Source: Catellatospora citrea (GTDB taxonomy: Bacteria > Actinomycetota > Actinomycetes > Mycobacteriales > Micromonosporaceae). Taken from it: a stretch of DNA of 64,000 nucleotides. Position numbers and translations under genes: made by a program. Below, one piece after another: positions 17,597-27,352 of the stretch (the stretch's first letter is position 1; the number at the start of each line of letters is the position of its first letter). Below the pieces are notes generated by a model. It was not told where the DNA came from, ran no database searches, and saw only the letters and a program-made list of their open reading frames with translations. The DNA lies in contig NZ_RAPR01000001.1 of NCBI RefSeq assembly GCF_003610235.1, positions 4,340,001 to 4,404,000 of the forward strand, written 5' to 3'.

Positions 17597-18121
17597 ATGA
17601 GGACGAGACTGATGGCCGTGGCCGCCGTGCTGGCATGGGTGCCGGTGCTGGCGGCGTGCGGTGCGAGCAAGGACCAGGGTGTGGCGACGGCGGGCGGGGC
17701 CCGGCCGGGCGCTTCGGCCTCGGTGGCGGCGCTGGACAAGCAGGAGCAGGGGCGCCGGTTCGCCGCCTGCATGCGCGAGCACGGCGTGGACATGCCCGAC
17801 CCCGAGCCGGGTGACCAGATGCGGGCCGACCTGGCGAAGGTCGACAAGGACAAGCTGGCCCCCGCGATGGAGGCGTGCAAGACGCTGCTGCCGGGCGGCG
17901 GCGAGGCGCTGCAGCTCGACCCGCAGCAGGTGGAGAAGCTGCGCACGTTCGCCAAGTGCATGCGGGAGAACGGGGTGGAGGAGTTCCCCGAGCCCGACGA
18001 CACCGGCAAGCTGCGGCTGGAGGGTGCGCTCGGCGACTGGCGCACCAGCCCGGAGTTCGCCAAGGCGCTGGAGAAGTGCCGGGCGATCGTCCCCGACTTC
18101 AAGGGCGGCGGTGGCAAGTGA
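17597..18121 (+). CDS. Lipoprotein with two cysteine-containing repeats
   Basis: 174 residues with a lipoprotein signal (VLAWVPVLAAC). Two repeats are clear: FAACMREHGVDMPDPEPG ... AMEACKTLLPG and FAKCMRENGVEEFPEPDD ... ALEKCRAIVPDF. The four cysteines could form two disulphides. It is the paralogue of the lipoprotein at 7125-7715 and leads a coupled operon with an adaptor, ATPase and permease, so it is probably a cell-surface part of that export system; this is inference. Confidence 0.82.
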   Translation: MRTRLMAVAAVLAWVPVLAACGASKDQGVATAGGARPGASASVAALDKQEQGRRFAACMREHGVDMPDPEPGDQMRADLAKVDKDKLAPAMEACKTLLPGGGEALQLDPQQVEKLRTFAKCMRENGVEEFPEPDDTGKLRLEGALGDWRTSPEFAKALEKCRAIVPDFKGGGGK

Positions 18122-19167
18122 GGGCCCGCTACCTGCTCGGCGGTGTCGTCGTGCTCGCGGTCGCCGCGGCGGCGGGGCTGGCCGTGGGCCTGCCGAGACT
18201 GTCCGGCGGCGAGCAGGCCGCCGCGGCCGGGCCGGCCGAGACGGCCACCGTGACGCGGCAGACGCTGTCGGACACCGAGACCAAGAGCGGCACCCTGGGC
18301 TACGGCGCGGAGTACACCGTCGGGGCGCGCAGCTCGGGCACGGTCACCTGGCTGGCCGCGGAGCACGCGGTGATCGGCCGCGGCAAGCCGCTGTTCCGCA
18401 TCGACGACCAGCCGGTGCTGCTGCTGTACGGGGCACTGCCCGCGTACCGGCAGCTGCGCAGCGGCGTCGAGGGCACGGACGTGAAGCAGCTGGAGCAGAA
18501 TCTGCAGGCGCTCGGCTACGACGGTTTCACGGTGGATCGCGAGTTCACCGCGTCCACCGCGAGCGCGGTGCGGGAATGGCAGGAGGACCTGGGCCTGGCC
18601 GAGACAGGCATGGTCGAGCCGGGCCGGATCGTCTTCGCGAGCGGCCCGGTCCGCGTCGACGCGCTCAGCGCGTCCGTCGGCGACCTGGTGCAGGCCGGCA
18701 CACCGGTGCTGACCCGCAGCGGGGTTGACCGGGCGGTCGTGGTGGAGCTGGAGGTCGCCGACGAGCGGCTGGCCGAGGTCGGCGCGGCCGTCGAGGTCGA
18801 GCTGCCTGACGGCAAGCGGGTGCCCGGCAAGGTCGGCGTGGTGCAGACGGTCATCGCCCCGGGCGTCAACGGGGCCGATCCGACCACGAACCTGGAGGTC
18901 ACCGTGTCGCTGGCGGCGAAAGAGGCGGTGCAGGGCTTCCACCAGGCCGCCGTCGACGTCGACTTCACCGCGGAGACACGCGAGGGCGTGCTCACCGTGC
19001 CGGTGGCGGCGTTGCTGGCGCTGGCCGAGGGCGGCTACGGCGTGGAGGTCGTCGAGGGCGGCACGAGCCGGATCGTCGCGGTGCAGACCGGACTGTTCGC
19101 GGCCGGAAGGGTCGAGGTCAGCGGGGACGGCCTGGCCGAGGGCACGGTCGTCGGGATGCCCTCGTGA
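18118..19167 (+). CDS. HlyD-like adaptor with an internal peptidoglycan-binding domain
   Basis: 349 residues from a GTG overlapping the lipoprotein stop (GTGA). It has an N-terminal membrane anchor ([20 protein letters not shown]), an adaptor lipoyl-like segment, then a PG_binding_1-like helix bundle ([20 protein letters not shown], then [18 protein letters not shown]) at about 118-165, and the adaptor beta-barrel with [13 protein letters not shown] near the C-terminus. The peptidoglycan-binding insert replaces the coiled coil of Gram-negative adaptors, presumably anchoring the pump in the thick wall. It is coupled to the ATPase gene at 19164. Confidence 0.85.
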   Translation: MRARYLLGGVVVLAVAAAAGLAVGLPRLSGGEQAAAAGPAETATVTRQTLSDTETKSGTLGYGAEYTVGARSSGTVTWLAAEHAVIGRGKPLFRIDDQPVLLLYGALPAYRQLRSGVEGTDVKQLEQNLQALGYDGFTVDREFTASTASAVREWQEDLGLAETGMVEPGRIVFASGPVRVDALSASVGDLVQAGTPVLTRSGVDRAVVVELEVADERLAEVGAAVEVELPDGKRVPGKVGVVQTVIAPGVNGADPTTNLEVTVSLAAKEAVQGFHQAAVDVDFTAETREGVLTVPVAALLALAEGGYGVEVVEGGTSRIVAVQTGLFAAGRVEVSGDGLAEGTVVGMPS

Positions 19168-19895
19168 CCGGCGTGCCCCCGGGCCGGCCGAGCGGTCCCG
19201 CCGGCCGGGCAGACGGTGGCGACGGGCCGATGATCGCCCTCACCGACGTCGCGAAGGTCTATCCCGGCGGGGTGACCGCGCTGGCCGGGGTGAGCCTGCG
19301 GATCGAGCGCGGCGAGTCGGCCGCGATCGTCGGGCCGTCCGGCTCGGGCAAGTCGACGATGCTGCACATGGTCGGCGCGCTGGACCGGCCGACGGGCGGC
19401 CGCGTCGAGATCGACGGGTACGACCTGGCGGACCTGTCGGACCGGCAGTTGTCGGCGCTGCGCGGCAGCCGGATCGGGTTCGTGTTCCAGCAGTTCCACC
19501 TCGCCCCGGGCATGTCCTGCGTGGACAACGTCGCCGACGGCCTGCTCTACGCGGGAGTGCCGCTGCGGGAGCGCCGGGAGCGGGCGACCGCCGCGCTGGC
19601 CCGCGTCGGGCTGGCCCACCGGCTGGGGCACCGGCCGCACGAGCTGTCCGGCGGTGAGCGGCAGCGGGTCGCCATCGCCCGCGCCGTGGTCGGCGACCCG
19701 CCGCTGCTGCTGGCCGACGAGCCCACCGGCAACCTGGACTCGCACTCCGGCGAGGTCGTCCTGGACCTGCTGCGCGAGCTGAACGCGGCCGGCACCACCC
19801 TGGTCGTGATCACCCACGACCGCGAGATCGCCGCAACCTTCCCCCGCGTGATCTCCCTGCGCGACGGCGCCCTCGTCGCCGAGGTCCCCGCATGA
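19164..19895 (+). CDS. ABC transporter ATPase, MacB/LolD type
   Basis: 243 residues: Walker [11 protein letters not shown]-loop FVFQQFHL, signature [16 protein letters not shown], Walker [15 protein letters not shown]-loop VVITHD. The N-terminal 20 residues are extra Gly/Pro-rich sequence; an ATG at residue 23 ([14 protein letters not shown]) matches the usual family start, but the overlap with the adaptor stop supports the upstream one. Coupled to the permease at 19892 by ATGA. Confidence 0.93.
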   Translation: MTGVPPGRPSGPAGRADGGDGPMIALTDVAKVYPGGVTALAGVSLRIERGESAAIVGPSGSGKSTMLHMVGALDRPTGGRVEIDGYDLADLSDRQLSALRGSRIGFVFQQFHLAPGMSCVDNVADGLLYAGVPLRERRERATAALARVGLAHRLGHRPHELSGGERQRVAIARAVVGDPPLLLADEPTGNLDSHSGEVVLDLLRELNAAGTTLVVITHDREIAATFPRVISLRDGALVAEVPA

Positions 19896-21094
19896 CCACG
19901 GCGGGGCTGGCCGCGCCGCGGTTGCGGTGGGCCGATCTGGTGCGGGTGGGGGCGGTCGGGTTGCGTACCCGGCCGACCCGGGCGCTGCTGTCGGCCCTGG
20001 GCATCGCCATCGGGATCGCGGCGATGGTCGCCGTGGTCGGCATCTCCGCCTCGTCGCGGGCGGAGCTGGACCAGACCCTGGACCGGCTCGGCACCAACCT
20101 GCTCACCGTCAGCCCCGGCAGCAACCTGTTCGGACAGGACGCGAAACTGCCGCTGGAGGCGGCCACGATGATCGAGCGGATCGGCCCGGTCACCGACGTG
20201 TCCGCGGTGGGCCGGATCGACGCCAAGGTCTACCGCACCGACCGGATCCCCAAGGCGGAGAGCGGCAGCCTGGGCGTACGCGCCGTCGACCTGGACCTGC
20301 CCGCCACGGTCGGCGCGGAACTGGCCGACGGCACCTGGCTGAACGCGGCGACGGCCCGCTACCCGGCGACGGTGCTGGGGGCGACCGCGGCGAGCCGGCT
20401 CGGGGTCACCGAGGCGGGGCCGGACCGGCAGGTGTGGCTGGGCGACCGCTGGTTCACCGTCATCGGCATCCTGCGGCCGGTGCCGCTGGCCGCCGAGCTG
20501 GACAGCGCCGCACTGGTCGGCGGGCCCGCGGCCGAGTCCTACCTGGGCTTCGACGGGCACGCCACGACGGTCTACACCCGTTCGCCGGAGTCCCAGGTGG
20601 AGGCGGTGAGCGAGGTGCTGGCGGCGACCGCGAACCCGGAGGCGCCCAACGAGGTCAAGGTGTCCCGCCCGTCGGACGCGCTCGCCGCGCAGCTGGCCAC
20701 CGACCGGGCGTTCACCGGGCTGCTGCTGGGCCTGGGCGCGGTGGCGCTGCTGGTCGGCGGGGTCGGGGTGGCCAACACGATGGTCATCTCGGTGCTGGAG
20801 CGACGCGCCGAGATCGGCCTGCGGCGGTCCCTCGGGGCGACCCGTGGCCAGGTGCGGGGCCAGTTCCTGACGGAGTCGCTGCTGCTGGCGGCACTGGGCG
20901 GGGTCGGCGGGGTGCTGCTGGGCGGGCTGGTGACCACGGCGTACGCCCTCATCCAGGGCTGGCCCGGGGTCGTGCCCGCCTGGGCGACCCTCGGCGGCCT
21001 CGCCGCCACCCTGGTGATCGGCGGCGTCGCGGGCCTCTACCCGGCCGTCCGTGCCTCCCGGCTGTCCCCGACCGAGGCGCTCGCCACCCCCTGA
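19892..21094 (+). CDS. MacB-like ABC transporter permease
   Basis: 400 residues with an N-terminal membrane segment ([20 protein letters not shown]), an extracytoplasmic MacB_PCD domain and a C-terminal three-segment FtsX domain ([20 protein letters not shown], then [18 protein letters not shown]). It is the last gene of the second export operon and paralogous to the permease at 13946. A 51-nt palindromic repeat starts 5 bases beyond the stop. Confidence 0.92.
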   Translation: MTTAGLAAPRLRWADLVRVGAVGLRTRPTRALLSALGIAIGIAAMVAVVGISASSRAELDQTLDRLGTNLLTVSPGSNLFGQDAKLPLEAATMIERIGPVTDVSAVGRIDAKVYRTDRIPKAESGSLGVRAVDLDLPATVGAELADGTWLNAATARYPATVLGATAASRLGVTEAGPDRQVWLGDRWFTVIGILRPVPLAAELDSAALVGGPAAESYLGFDGHATTVYTRSPESQVEAVSEVLAATANPEAPNEVKVSRPSDALAAQLATDRAFTGLLLGLGAVALLVGGVGVANTMVISVLERRAEIGLRRSLGATRGQVRGQFLTESLLLAALGGVGGVLLGGLVTTAYALIQGWPGVVPAWATLGGLAATLVIGGVAGLYPAVRASRLSPTEALATP

Positions 21095-21098
21095 AACG

Positions 21099-21149
21099 AA
21101 GGAAGGGCACCTTCACGACGCACAGCGTGGTGAAGGTGCCCTTCCTCAC
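21099..21149. repeat. 51-nt palindromic repeat, family GAAGGGCACCTTC, copy B
   Basis: Same core as the copies at 2801 and 38087, with a diverged centre (ACGACGC-ACA-GCGTGGT) that keeps base pairing at all but one position. It lies between convergent genes and can serve as a terminator for both. Confidence 0.75.
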
Positions 21150-21152
21150 CCG

Positions 21153-22823
21153 TCAGAGACGGGCGAGTGCCTTGCGCAGCGGGTCCAGGCCGAGCGAGCC
21201 CAGGTCGAGCGCGTCGGAGTGGAACTGCCGCAGGTCGAACGCGGCGCCCTTGCGGGCCTTGGCGTCGTCACGGGCCTGCAGCCAGATCCGCTCGCCGACC
21301 TTGTACGACGGGGCCTGCCCCGGCCAGCCGAGGTAGCGGTTGAGCTCGAAGCGCAGGTTCTCGTCGGGCACCCGGCAGTGCGCCCGCAGGAACTCCCAGC
21401 CCAGCTCGGGGGTCCACCGCTCGCCGGGGTGGAAGCCGAACGGGTTGTCCCGCGGGATCTCCAGCTCCAGGTGCATGCCGATGTCGACGATGACGCGGGC
21501 GGCGCGGAACGCCTGCCCGTCGAGCATGCCGAGCTTGTCCGCCGGGTCGGCCAGGTAACCGAGATCGTCCATGAGCCGCTCGCTGTACAGCGCCCAGCCC
21601 TCGCCGTGGCCGGAGGACCAGCTCAGCAGCCGCTGCCAGCGGTTGAGCTTGTCCGCCTGGTACGCCGCCTGGGCGACCTGCAGGTGGTGGCCCGGGGCGC
21701 CCTCGTGGTAGACCGTGGTCACCTCGCGCCAGGTGGAGAAGTCGTTGACGCCCTGCGGCACGGCCCACCACATCCGGCCGGGACGGGTGAAGTCCTCGCT
21801 CGGCCCGGTGTAGTAGATGCCGCCGTCGCTGGTCGGGGCGAGGCAGCACTCGATACGCCGGATGGCCTCGGGGATGTCGAAGTGGGTGCCGTTCAGGTCG
21901 CTGATGGCCTTCTCGGCCAGCTGCTGCATCCAGTCGCGGAACTGCTCCTTGCCCTGGATCTTGTACTTCGGGTCCCCGTCGAGCTTGGCCACCGCCTGGT
22001 CGATGGACGCGCCGGGGCCCGCGATGATCGCGGACACGGCCCGCATCTCGGTCTCCAGCCGGTGCAGCTCCTCGAAGCCCCAGGCGTACGTCTCGTCCAG
22101 GTCGACGCGCGCGCCGAGGAAGTACTGCGAGGCCAGCTCGTAGCGCTCGCGCCCGGCGGCCTCCTTCTCCCGACCGAGCGGGGCCAGCTCGGCGCGCAGG
22201 AACGCCCCGAACTCGCGGGTCGCCTCGTTGGCGGCCGCCGCGCCGCGGTCCAGCTCGGCGCGCAGCGCGCCGCCGGCCTCGATGCGCCGGGCCAGGCCGA
22301 AGTAGAAGTCGTCACCGTCGGTGCTGGTCCAGATGTCGCACTGCTTGGCGACCTCTTCGATCTGGCGGCGCGCGCTGACCTTGCCTGCGCGGGCGGCGTC
22401 CAGCAGGGTCTGCCGGTACTGCGTGAGCGCGGTGGGGAAGGCGTTGAGCCGGGCGGCGATGTTGGCGACCGACTCCTCGGTGTCGGTCGACATCAGGTCG
22501 AACGTGGCCCGCAGGTTGTGCAGCGCGCTGGAGATGACGTTGAGCTCGCTGGTCACCTCGCCCGCGTCGAACCGGGCGACGCCGAGCTCCATCCGCTCGA
22601 TCATGGCCTCCCGGGCGACGAACTCGCGCTCGTTCTCGGGCTCGATCGCGCGCAGTTCGGCCAGCGTGCGGCGGTCCAGGTCCGCGCCGGCGGCGAAGCC
22701 GTCCGCGGTGAGGTCATCCAGTTTGTCGTCATAGCCGCTGATACCGACATAGGTGGCGCCGGTGGGGCTCAGCGGCGCCCACTCGTCGACATAGCGATCG
22801 GCCAGGTCATCAACTCGTCCCAT
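21153..22823 (-). CDS. DUF885 family protein (putative zinc peptidase-like)
   Basis: A 556-residue mostly alpha-helical protein. The DUF885 hallmark YHEGAPGHHLQ lies near residue 365, followed by GHGEGWALYSERLMDDLG, which together resemble a zinc-binding HExxH-like site. The ATG at 22823 is the family start (MGRVDDLADRYVDEWAPLSP); more upstream sequence is coding-like only by chance. Function is not established; a metallocarboxypeptidase-like activity is inferred from the family. It is divergent from the EamA transporter gene. Confidence 0.87.
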   Translation of the reverse strand: MGRVDDLADRYVDEWAPLSPTGATYVGISGYDDKLDDLTADGFAAGADLDRRTLAELRAIEPENEREFVAREAMIERMELGVARFDAGEVTSELNVISSALHNLRATFDLMSTDTEESVANIAARLNAFPTALTQYRQTLLDAARAGKVSARRQIEEVAKQCDIWTSTDGDDFYFGLARRIEAGGALRAELDRGAAAANEATREFGAFLRAELAPLGREKEAAGRERYELASQYFLGARVDLDETYAWGFEELHRLETEMRAVSAIIAGPGASIDQAVAKLDGDPKYKIQGKEQFRDWMQQLAEKAISDLNGTHFDIPEAIRRIECCLAPTSDGGIYYTGPSEDFTRPGRMWWAVPQGVNDFSTWREVTTVYHEGAPGHHLQVAQAAYQADKLNRWQRLLSWSSGHGEGWALYSERLMDDLGYLADPADKLGMLDGQAFRAARVIVDIGMHLELEIPRDNPFGFHPGERWTPELGWEFLRAHCRVPDENLRFELNRYLGWPGQAPSYKVGERIWLQARDDAKARKGAAFDLRQFHSDALDLGSLGLDPLRKALARL

Positions 22824-22944
22824 GCGTGGAAACCTAGCCGACCGGCCCGCCTCGGCGCAGGCGAGATAGTCGTGGCGGAAATCGGCCGTGAGATGTCCGG
22901 AACCCGCTGGCTCCGGACCTGCCGACTCTGGCAGTGTGTCAGGG

Positions 22945-23898
22945 GTGACCACCACGATTGCTCCTGACACCACCGCGTCCGCCGCCAGGTCCGCCTGGTT
23001 GCCCGCGTTCGCGGCCAATGCGGTCATCTGGGGCTCGAGCTTCATCTTCATCAAGATCGGCGTACGGGAGCTGCACCCGACCTGGGTCGCCGCCGGGCGG
23101 ATCGTCATCGGCGCGTTGACGCTGCTGGCGCTGCTGCTGATCGCCGGGCAGCGGCTGCCGGGCGACCGCCGGCTGTGGGGTCACATGCTGCTGCCGGGCG
23201 TGGTGGGCGTGGCGCTGCCGTTCACCCTTTTCGCGTACGGCGAGGAGCGGGTCGACAGCCTCGTCGCCGGCATCTGGAACGCCACCACGGCACTGTGGGT
23301 GCTGCCGTTCGCGGTGCTCGTCTACCGCACCGAGAAGTTCACCGCCCGGTCCGCCGGCGGCCTGCTGATCGGGTTCGCGGGCGTGCTCATGGTGCTCGGC
23401 TTCTGGCACGACACCGGGGCGTCCTCGTTGGCCGGGCAGCTCATGTGCGGGGCGGCGGCCGCCTGCTACGGCGTGTCGATCCCGTACCTCAAGCGCTTCG
23501 TCACCGGGCGCGACTTCGGCGGCGTACGCCCGTCCGGGGTGTCGCTGGCGTTCGCGCAGACCACCGTCGCGGCGCTGGCCTCGGTGCTGGCCGCGCTGCT
23601 GGTGTCCGGCATGCCGCCCGCGGTGACCGCCCTGTCCTGGCCGGTCATCGGGTCGGTGGTCGCGCTGGGCGTGTTCGGCAGCGGCATCGCGTTCGCGCTG
23701 AACATGCGGGTCATCGCGGCTGCGGGCGCCTCGATGGCCGCGTTCGTCACCTACCTGGTCCCCGTGGTGGCCACCCTGCTCGGCATCCTGGTCCTGGGCG
23801 AGTCGCTGCACTGGAACCAGCCCGTCGGCGCGCTGATCGTCCTGCTCGGCGTGGCCGTCGCCCAGGGCGCCCTCTCCCGCCGCCGCCCCGCCTCCTGA
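22945..23898 (+). CDS. EamA/DMT-family transporter
   Basis: About 317 residues with ten membrane segments and two EamA repeats (LPAFAANAVIWGSSFIFIKI in the first; AGASMAAFVTYLVPVVATLL in the second). The start is uncertain: GTG at 22945 or 22936, or an ATG at 22888. An efflux permease for small metabolites is the usual role in this family; the substrate is unknown. Confidence 0.88.
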   Translation: MTTTIAPDTTASAARSAWLPAFAANAVIWGSSFIFIKIGVRELHPTWVAAGRIVIGALTLLALLLIAGQRLPGDRRLWGHMLLPGVVGVALPFTLFAYGEERVDSLVAGIWNATTALWVLPFAVLVYRTEKFTARSAGGLLIGFAGVLMVLGFWHDTGASSLAGQLMCGAAAACYGVSIPYLKRFVTGRDFGGVRPSGVSLAFAQTTVAALASVLAALLVSGMPPAVTALSWPVIGSVVALGVFGSGIAFALNMRVIAAAGASMAAFVTYLVPVVATLLGILVLGESLHWNQPVGALIVLLGVAVAQGALSRRRPAS

Positions 23899-23995
23899 GC
23901 CACGAAGATCGCCCGTCCGTGTCAAAAGGTGAGGTCTGACCACAGATCTCGACACGAAACACCGATCAACCCGCCCTCGAGGGCGGGGGCGGCGG

Positions 23996-24790
23996 TCAGT
24001 GGGAGCGGGTCCAGGTCAGGAGGTCGTCGGCGGGGAGGGTGTTGACGATGCGGTCGGGGGTGATGCCGGCGGCCTCGGCGCGGGCGCAGCCGTTGGGCAG
24101 CCAGCCGAGCTGGGCGACCGCGTGGGCGTCGGAGTTGATCGCGAACCGCAGGCCGTCCACCTTCGCCGCCTTGCGCAGCAGGTTCGAGGGCGGGTCGAGG
24201 CGGTCCGGCCGGGAGTTGATCTCGATGGCCTTGCCGTGGCGGGCCGCCGCGGCGAACACCGCGTCCACGTCGAAGCTGCTCGGCGCGCGCCGCCGGGGCG
24301 CCCCGCCGCGCGAGGCGTGCCGGGCGTCGGTGGCCACGGGCAGCTTGCGACCGGTGCAGTGACCCAGGATGTCCAGGTGCGGGTCGGCCAGCGCGGTGAG
24401 CAGCCTTCGGGTCATCTTCGCCCGGTCCATCCGCAGCTCGCTGTGCACCGAGCCGACCACGACGTCGAGCCGTGCCAGCAGTTCGGGCTCCTGGTCGAGG
24501 CTCCCGTCGGGCGTGATGTCGACCTCGATCCCGGTCAGCACCCGGAAACCGGTGCCCGCCAGCGCCTCGTTCACCGCCGCCACGGCGTCGAGCTGGCGGC
24601 GCAGGCGTTGCGGGGACAGTCCGTTCGCGATGGTGAGCCGGGGCGAGTGATCGGTCAGCACCACGTAGTCGTGGCCCTGCGCGGCCGCCGCGGCGACCAT
24701 CGCCTCCAGGGTGTCGCCGCCGTCGGACCAGTCGGTGTGCACGTGGCAGTCCCCGCGCAGCAGCGCCCGCAGCCCACCTGATCCACTCAT
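23996..24790 (-). CDS. PHP-domain phosphoesterase
   Basis: A 264-residue stand-alone PHP domain. Metal ligand motifs occur in order: DCHVHTDWSDGG, LTDHSPR, TGIEVDI, VGSVHSE, GHCTGR, EINSRPDR and NSDAHA. This set matches the PHP domain found at the C-terminus of PolX DNA polymerases and in YcdX-like phosphatases; here there is no polymerase part. It likely hydrolyses phosphate esters at a trinuclear metal site. Monocistronic, convergent with the EamA gene. Confidence 0.88.
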   Translation of the reverse strand: MSGSGGLRALLRGDCHVHTDWSDGGDTLEAMVAAAAAQGHDYVVLTDHSPRLTIANGLSPQRLRRQLDAVAAVNEALAGTGFRVLTGIEVDITPDGSLDQEPELLARLDVVVGSVHSELRMDRAKMTRRLLTALADPHLDILGHCTGRKLPVATDARHASRGGAPRRRAPSSFDVDAVFAAAARHGKAIEINSRPDRLDPPSNLLRKAAKVDGLRFAINSDAHAVAQLGWLPNGCARAEAAGITPDRIVNTLPADDLLTWTRSH

Positions 24791-25014
24791 TCCGCCAGGC
24801 TAGCCGCCGCCCGGTGAACCCCAGGCGGGGAAGGGGATTGTCGCCGTCGGGGGGCCGCGATAAGGTCCGGCAGCCGCGTCGCGCGATGCGCGCCGCTAGC
24901 TCCACGATGGACGCAGCCTCGCGCGTGAGGAGTCGTGGACCGGCGACCAGCCGGACAGGAAGAGCCGTGAGGTGCTGCACGAGGTGTGCGCACCGTACGC
25001 CGGGGAGTGACCGC

Positions 25015-26040
25015 ATGCCGGTGGAGCCGATGCCGACGGGAGAGTATCGCGTGATCCAGCAACGCCAGCCCGACCCGCACCACCCCGCGACCGAGGCCGC
25101 GACGCGGTCCGGCGGCCTCATCGGGGCGTTCGACTACGGCGAGCCCGCCCGGCCGGCCGGGTCCGGGGACGTCGTCGCCGCCGCGTACGAGGCGGAGGCG
25201 CGCGAGGGGCGGGGCTGGTCGATCGGCGACTTCCGGCTGCTCACCATGCTCGTCGGGGCGCTGATCGGGGCGGGCATCGCCTGGACCAGCAAGCCGCACC
25301 CGATGACGTTCGTCGTGGTCGCCGCACTGCTGGGTGCCGCGGCCGGCGAGTCGTTCGGGTTCGGCCTGTCCCGGTGGGCCGAGGTGCGCCGGTTGCACGT
25401 CATCGTGCGGTGGCGGGTGTGGGTGTCCATGCTCACCGTGCTCGCGGTCGCCGGCGGCCTGGTCTGGGCGACGCCGTTCGTGCTGGGCAACAAGGGCGGC
25501 GTGGACAACCTGACCGACCGTGGGATCGCGCTGTCGGCCCTGGCCATCATCGGCGGGATGACCAGCGCGGCGACGCTCGGTGCGGTGAAGCAGGTGGTCG
25601 CCGACCCGCTGCCGGGCACCCCCGGGCAGCAGCTGGACGCGCTGCTCCGGCTGCGCCGGATGTGCTCGCGCATGCTGAGCCAGCTCGGCATCCTCGTGCT
25701 GCTGGTGATGGCGGTCAACGCCACCGCGCTCGGGTTCGGTGCGGAACTGGACAAGGGCGTGGTGCTCTATTCCGGGGTGGTCGCGTCGTTCGTGGTCGGC
25801 ACGATGTTCGCCCCGACCGCAGCGACCCTGCGCCGGCGCGGGCAGCTCTACCTGGAGCGGCACTTCTCCCTGGACCAGGTGCCGACCGGTGAGCTGATCG
25901 AGGCGGCGGAGAACAAGGGCAAGCTGGAGAAGCTGCTCGGGCTCGACCAGACCACGTTCGGCGAGCTGAAGGCCGGTCTCGTCGTGCTCTCCCCGGTGGT
26001 CGCCGGCCTGATCGCCGTGATGATCCAGGAAGTCAAGTAG
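25015..26040 (+). CDS. Membrane protein of unknown function
   Basis: 341 residues from the ATG at 25015, which has a GGGGAG site 8 bases upstream. A disordered N-terminus (about 65 residues) is followed by two membrane segments (LTMLVGALIGAGIAW, MTFVVVAALLGAAAGESFGF), then further pairs near 140-190 and 235-285 and one at the C-terminus (LVVLSPVVAGLIAVMI). I do not recognise the family. The upstream 224 bases hold no clear gene. A strong terminator follows. Confidence 0.72.
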   Translation: MPVEPMPTGEYRVIQQRQPDPHHPATEAATRSGGLIGAFDYGEPARPAGSGDVVAAAYEAEAREGRGWSIGDFRLLTMLVGALIGAGIAWTSKPHPMTFVVVAALLGAAAGESFGFGLSRWAEVRRLHVIVRWRVWVSMLTVLAVAGGLVWATPFVLGNKGGVDNLTDRGIALSALAIIGGMTSAATLGAVKQVVADPLPGTPGQQLDALLRLRRMCSRMLSQLGILVLLVMAVNATALGFGAELDKGVVLYSGVVASFVVGTMFAPTAATLRRRGQLYLERHFSLDQVPTGELIEAAENKGKLEKLLGLDQTTFGELKAGLVVLSPVVAGLIAVMIQEVK

Positions 26041-26050
26041 CGGTGACGTG

Positions 26051-26087
26051 CGAAAGGGGCTCCCGCCGACGGCGGGAGCCCCTTTCG
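26051..26087. terminator. Strong bidirectional terminator
   Basis: A perfect 17-bp stem (CGAAAGGGGCTCCCGCC) with a 3-base loop between convergent genes. Confidence 0.9.
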
Positions 26088-26102
26088 GCGATCAAGGCCG
26101 GA

Positions 26103-27260
26103 TCACCAGCCGCTGTCCAGGAAGCCCGGGCGGCTGACCAGGTTGAACAGCGCGAAGCGGCGCTGCGGGTTGCCGTTGATCGCGGTGTACGCCCCCGCGG
26201 CGACGAGCTGCCCGAGGTCCCGGTTGGCGCTGAGGGTGTTCACGCCGACCGAGCCGTTGCCGTTCGCGGTCCACGGCAGCAGCTCGCCGGCGGTGGTCAC
26301 CGCGGCCAGCTTGACCCGCCGGTCCGAGCCGTCGAGGCAGACGCCCTTGTTGCCGACGTTGGCGCTGCGGCACACGTTGTCGAAGTGCCCGCCGAGGTAG
26401 ACCGTGCCGTCGAGCACCGCGACCGCCTGCACGTCGCCGTCGGTGGTGATGGTCCACCGCGCGTTGCCGGCCAGGTCCATCGCGGTGGCCCGGCCGCCGC
26501 CGCCGTCGATTCCGGCGTACAGCGTGCCGCCGTCCAGGGCCAGGTCGTGCACCATCGCCGTGACGTGGGACCAGAAGCCCAGGTCGACCTCGCCCCGCGC
26601 CGGATCGACCGCGGCCACCTTGCCGGTGCCCCTGAGCCAGTTGACCGCGTTGAACCGCCCGCCGAGGTAGACCCTGTCGGCGGAGACCAGCACGGCCCGC
26701 ACGATGTCGTTGACGTGCGGCCGCCAGTTCGGGTCCAGCGCGCCGGTGTTCGCGTCGAACGCGGCGGCCCGGGTGCGCTCCTGCCCGTTAACGCTGGTGA
26801 TGGAGCCGCCGAGGTAGACCCGGCCGTGCCCGACCGCGATCGCGTACGGCGTGCCGGAGATCGAGTGCTTGAAGGTGCTCTGCACCGCGCCCGAAGTGCT
26901 GATCTTGGCCAGATTGTCGCGGTTGACGCCGTTCACCTTGTGGAACGAACCGGCGGCGTAGACACCTCCCCCGTCCACGGTCAGCGCGGTCACGCGCGCG
27001 TCCGCGCCGGGGTTCCAGGGCAGCAGCGCGCCGGTCCGCGCGTCCACGGCCGCCAGCCGTGACCGCCCGACCGACTTGCCGTTGCTGGTGACCGAGGTGA
27101 AGTCGCCGCCGACGTAGATGGTGCTGCCCCAGTACGCGGTGGCGAGCACCTCCCCGTTGAAGGTCACGGAAGGAGCGGGGGCCGGATTCACCGGCGCGGC
27201 CAGGACGGCGGTGAAGGCCAGCGGTGAGATCAGCACGCCCAGTGCCGCGGTCACCGTCAT
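26103..27260 (-). CDS. Secreted beta-propeller-like protein
   Basis: About 385 residues. A Sec signal peptide (MTVTAALGVLISPLAFTAVL, cleavage near AAPVNPA) is followed by repeats of the form VYLGG-x-F/I-x-x-V-N-G ... AAFDANTGAL-x-P-W, typical of delta-60/DUF5122-type beta propellers. Six to seven blades are suggested by YVGGDF, YAAGSF, YLGGSI, YLGGRF, YAGIDG, YLGGHF. The ATG at 27260 is preferred because it starts the signal peptide; a GTG at 27287 is possible. Role at the cell surface unknown. Confidence 0.78.
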   Translation of the reverse strand: MTVTAALGVLISPLAFTAVLAAPVNPAPAPSVTFNGEVLATAYWGSTIYVGGDFTSVTSNGKSVGRSRLAAVDARTGALLPWNPGADARVTALTVDGGGVYAAGSFHKVNGVNRDNLAKISTSGAVQSTFKHSISGTPYAIAVGHGRVYLGGSITSVNGQERTRAAAFDANTGALDPNWRPHVNDIVRAVLVSADRVYLGGRFNAVNWLRGTGKVAAVDPARGEVDLGFWSHVTAMVHDLALDGGTLYAGIDGGGGRATAMDLAGNARWTITTDGDVQAVAVLDGTVYLGGHFDNVCRSANVGNKGVCLDGSDRRVKLAAVTTAGELLPWTANGNGSVGVNTLSANRDLGQLVAAGAYTAINGNPQRRFALFNLVSRPGFLDSGW

Positions 27261-27352
27261 ATTGCGCAATGTTGAACATTTCAGCACGTCATGCCCAACG
27301 AGGCACCCACCGGGCCGACGCTCCCGCGCTCCCGGTGTGGCAGGCTGCGCGT

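Noticed and set aside
24814..25014. Upstream extension of the membrane-protein gene to 24814
   Set aside because: Extension is Arg/Ser-rich without family features, and a good GGGGAG site precedes the ATG at 25015.
24791..25014. A riboswitch in the 224-bp gap before the membrane-protein gene
   Set aside because: Several GC stems can be drawn, but I could not match any known riboswitch consensus.
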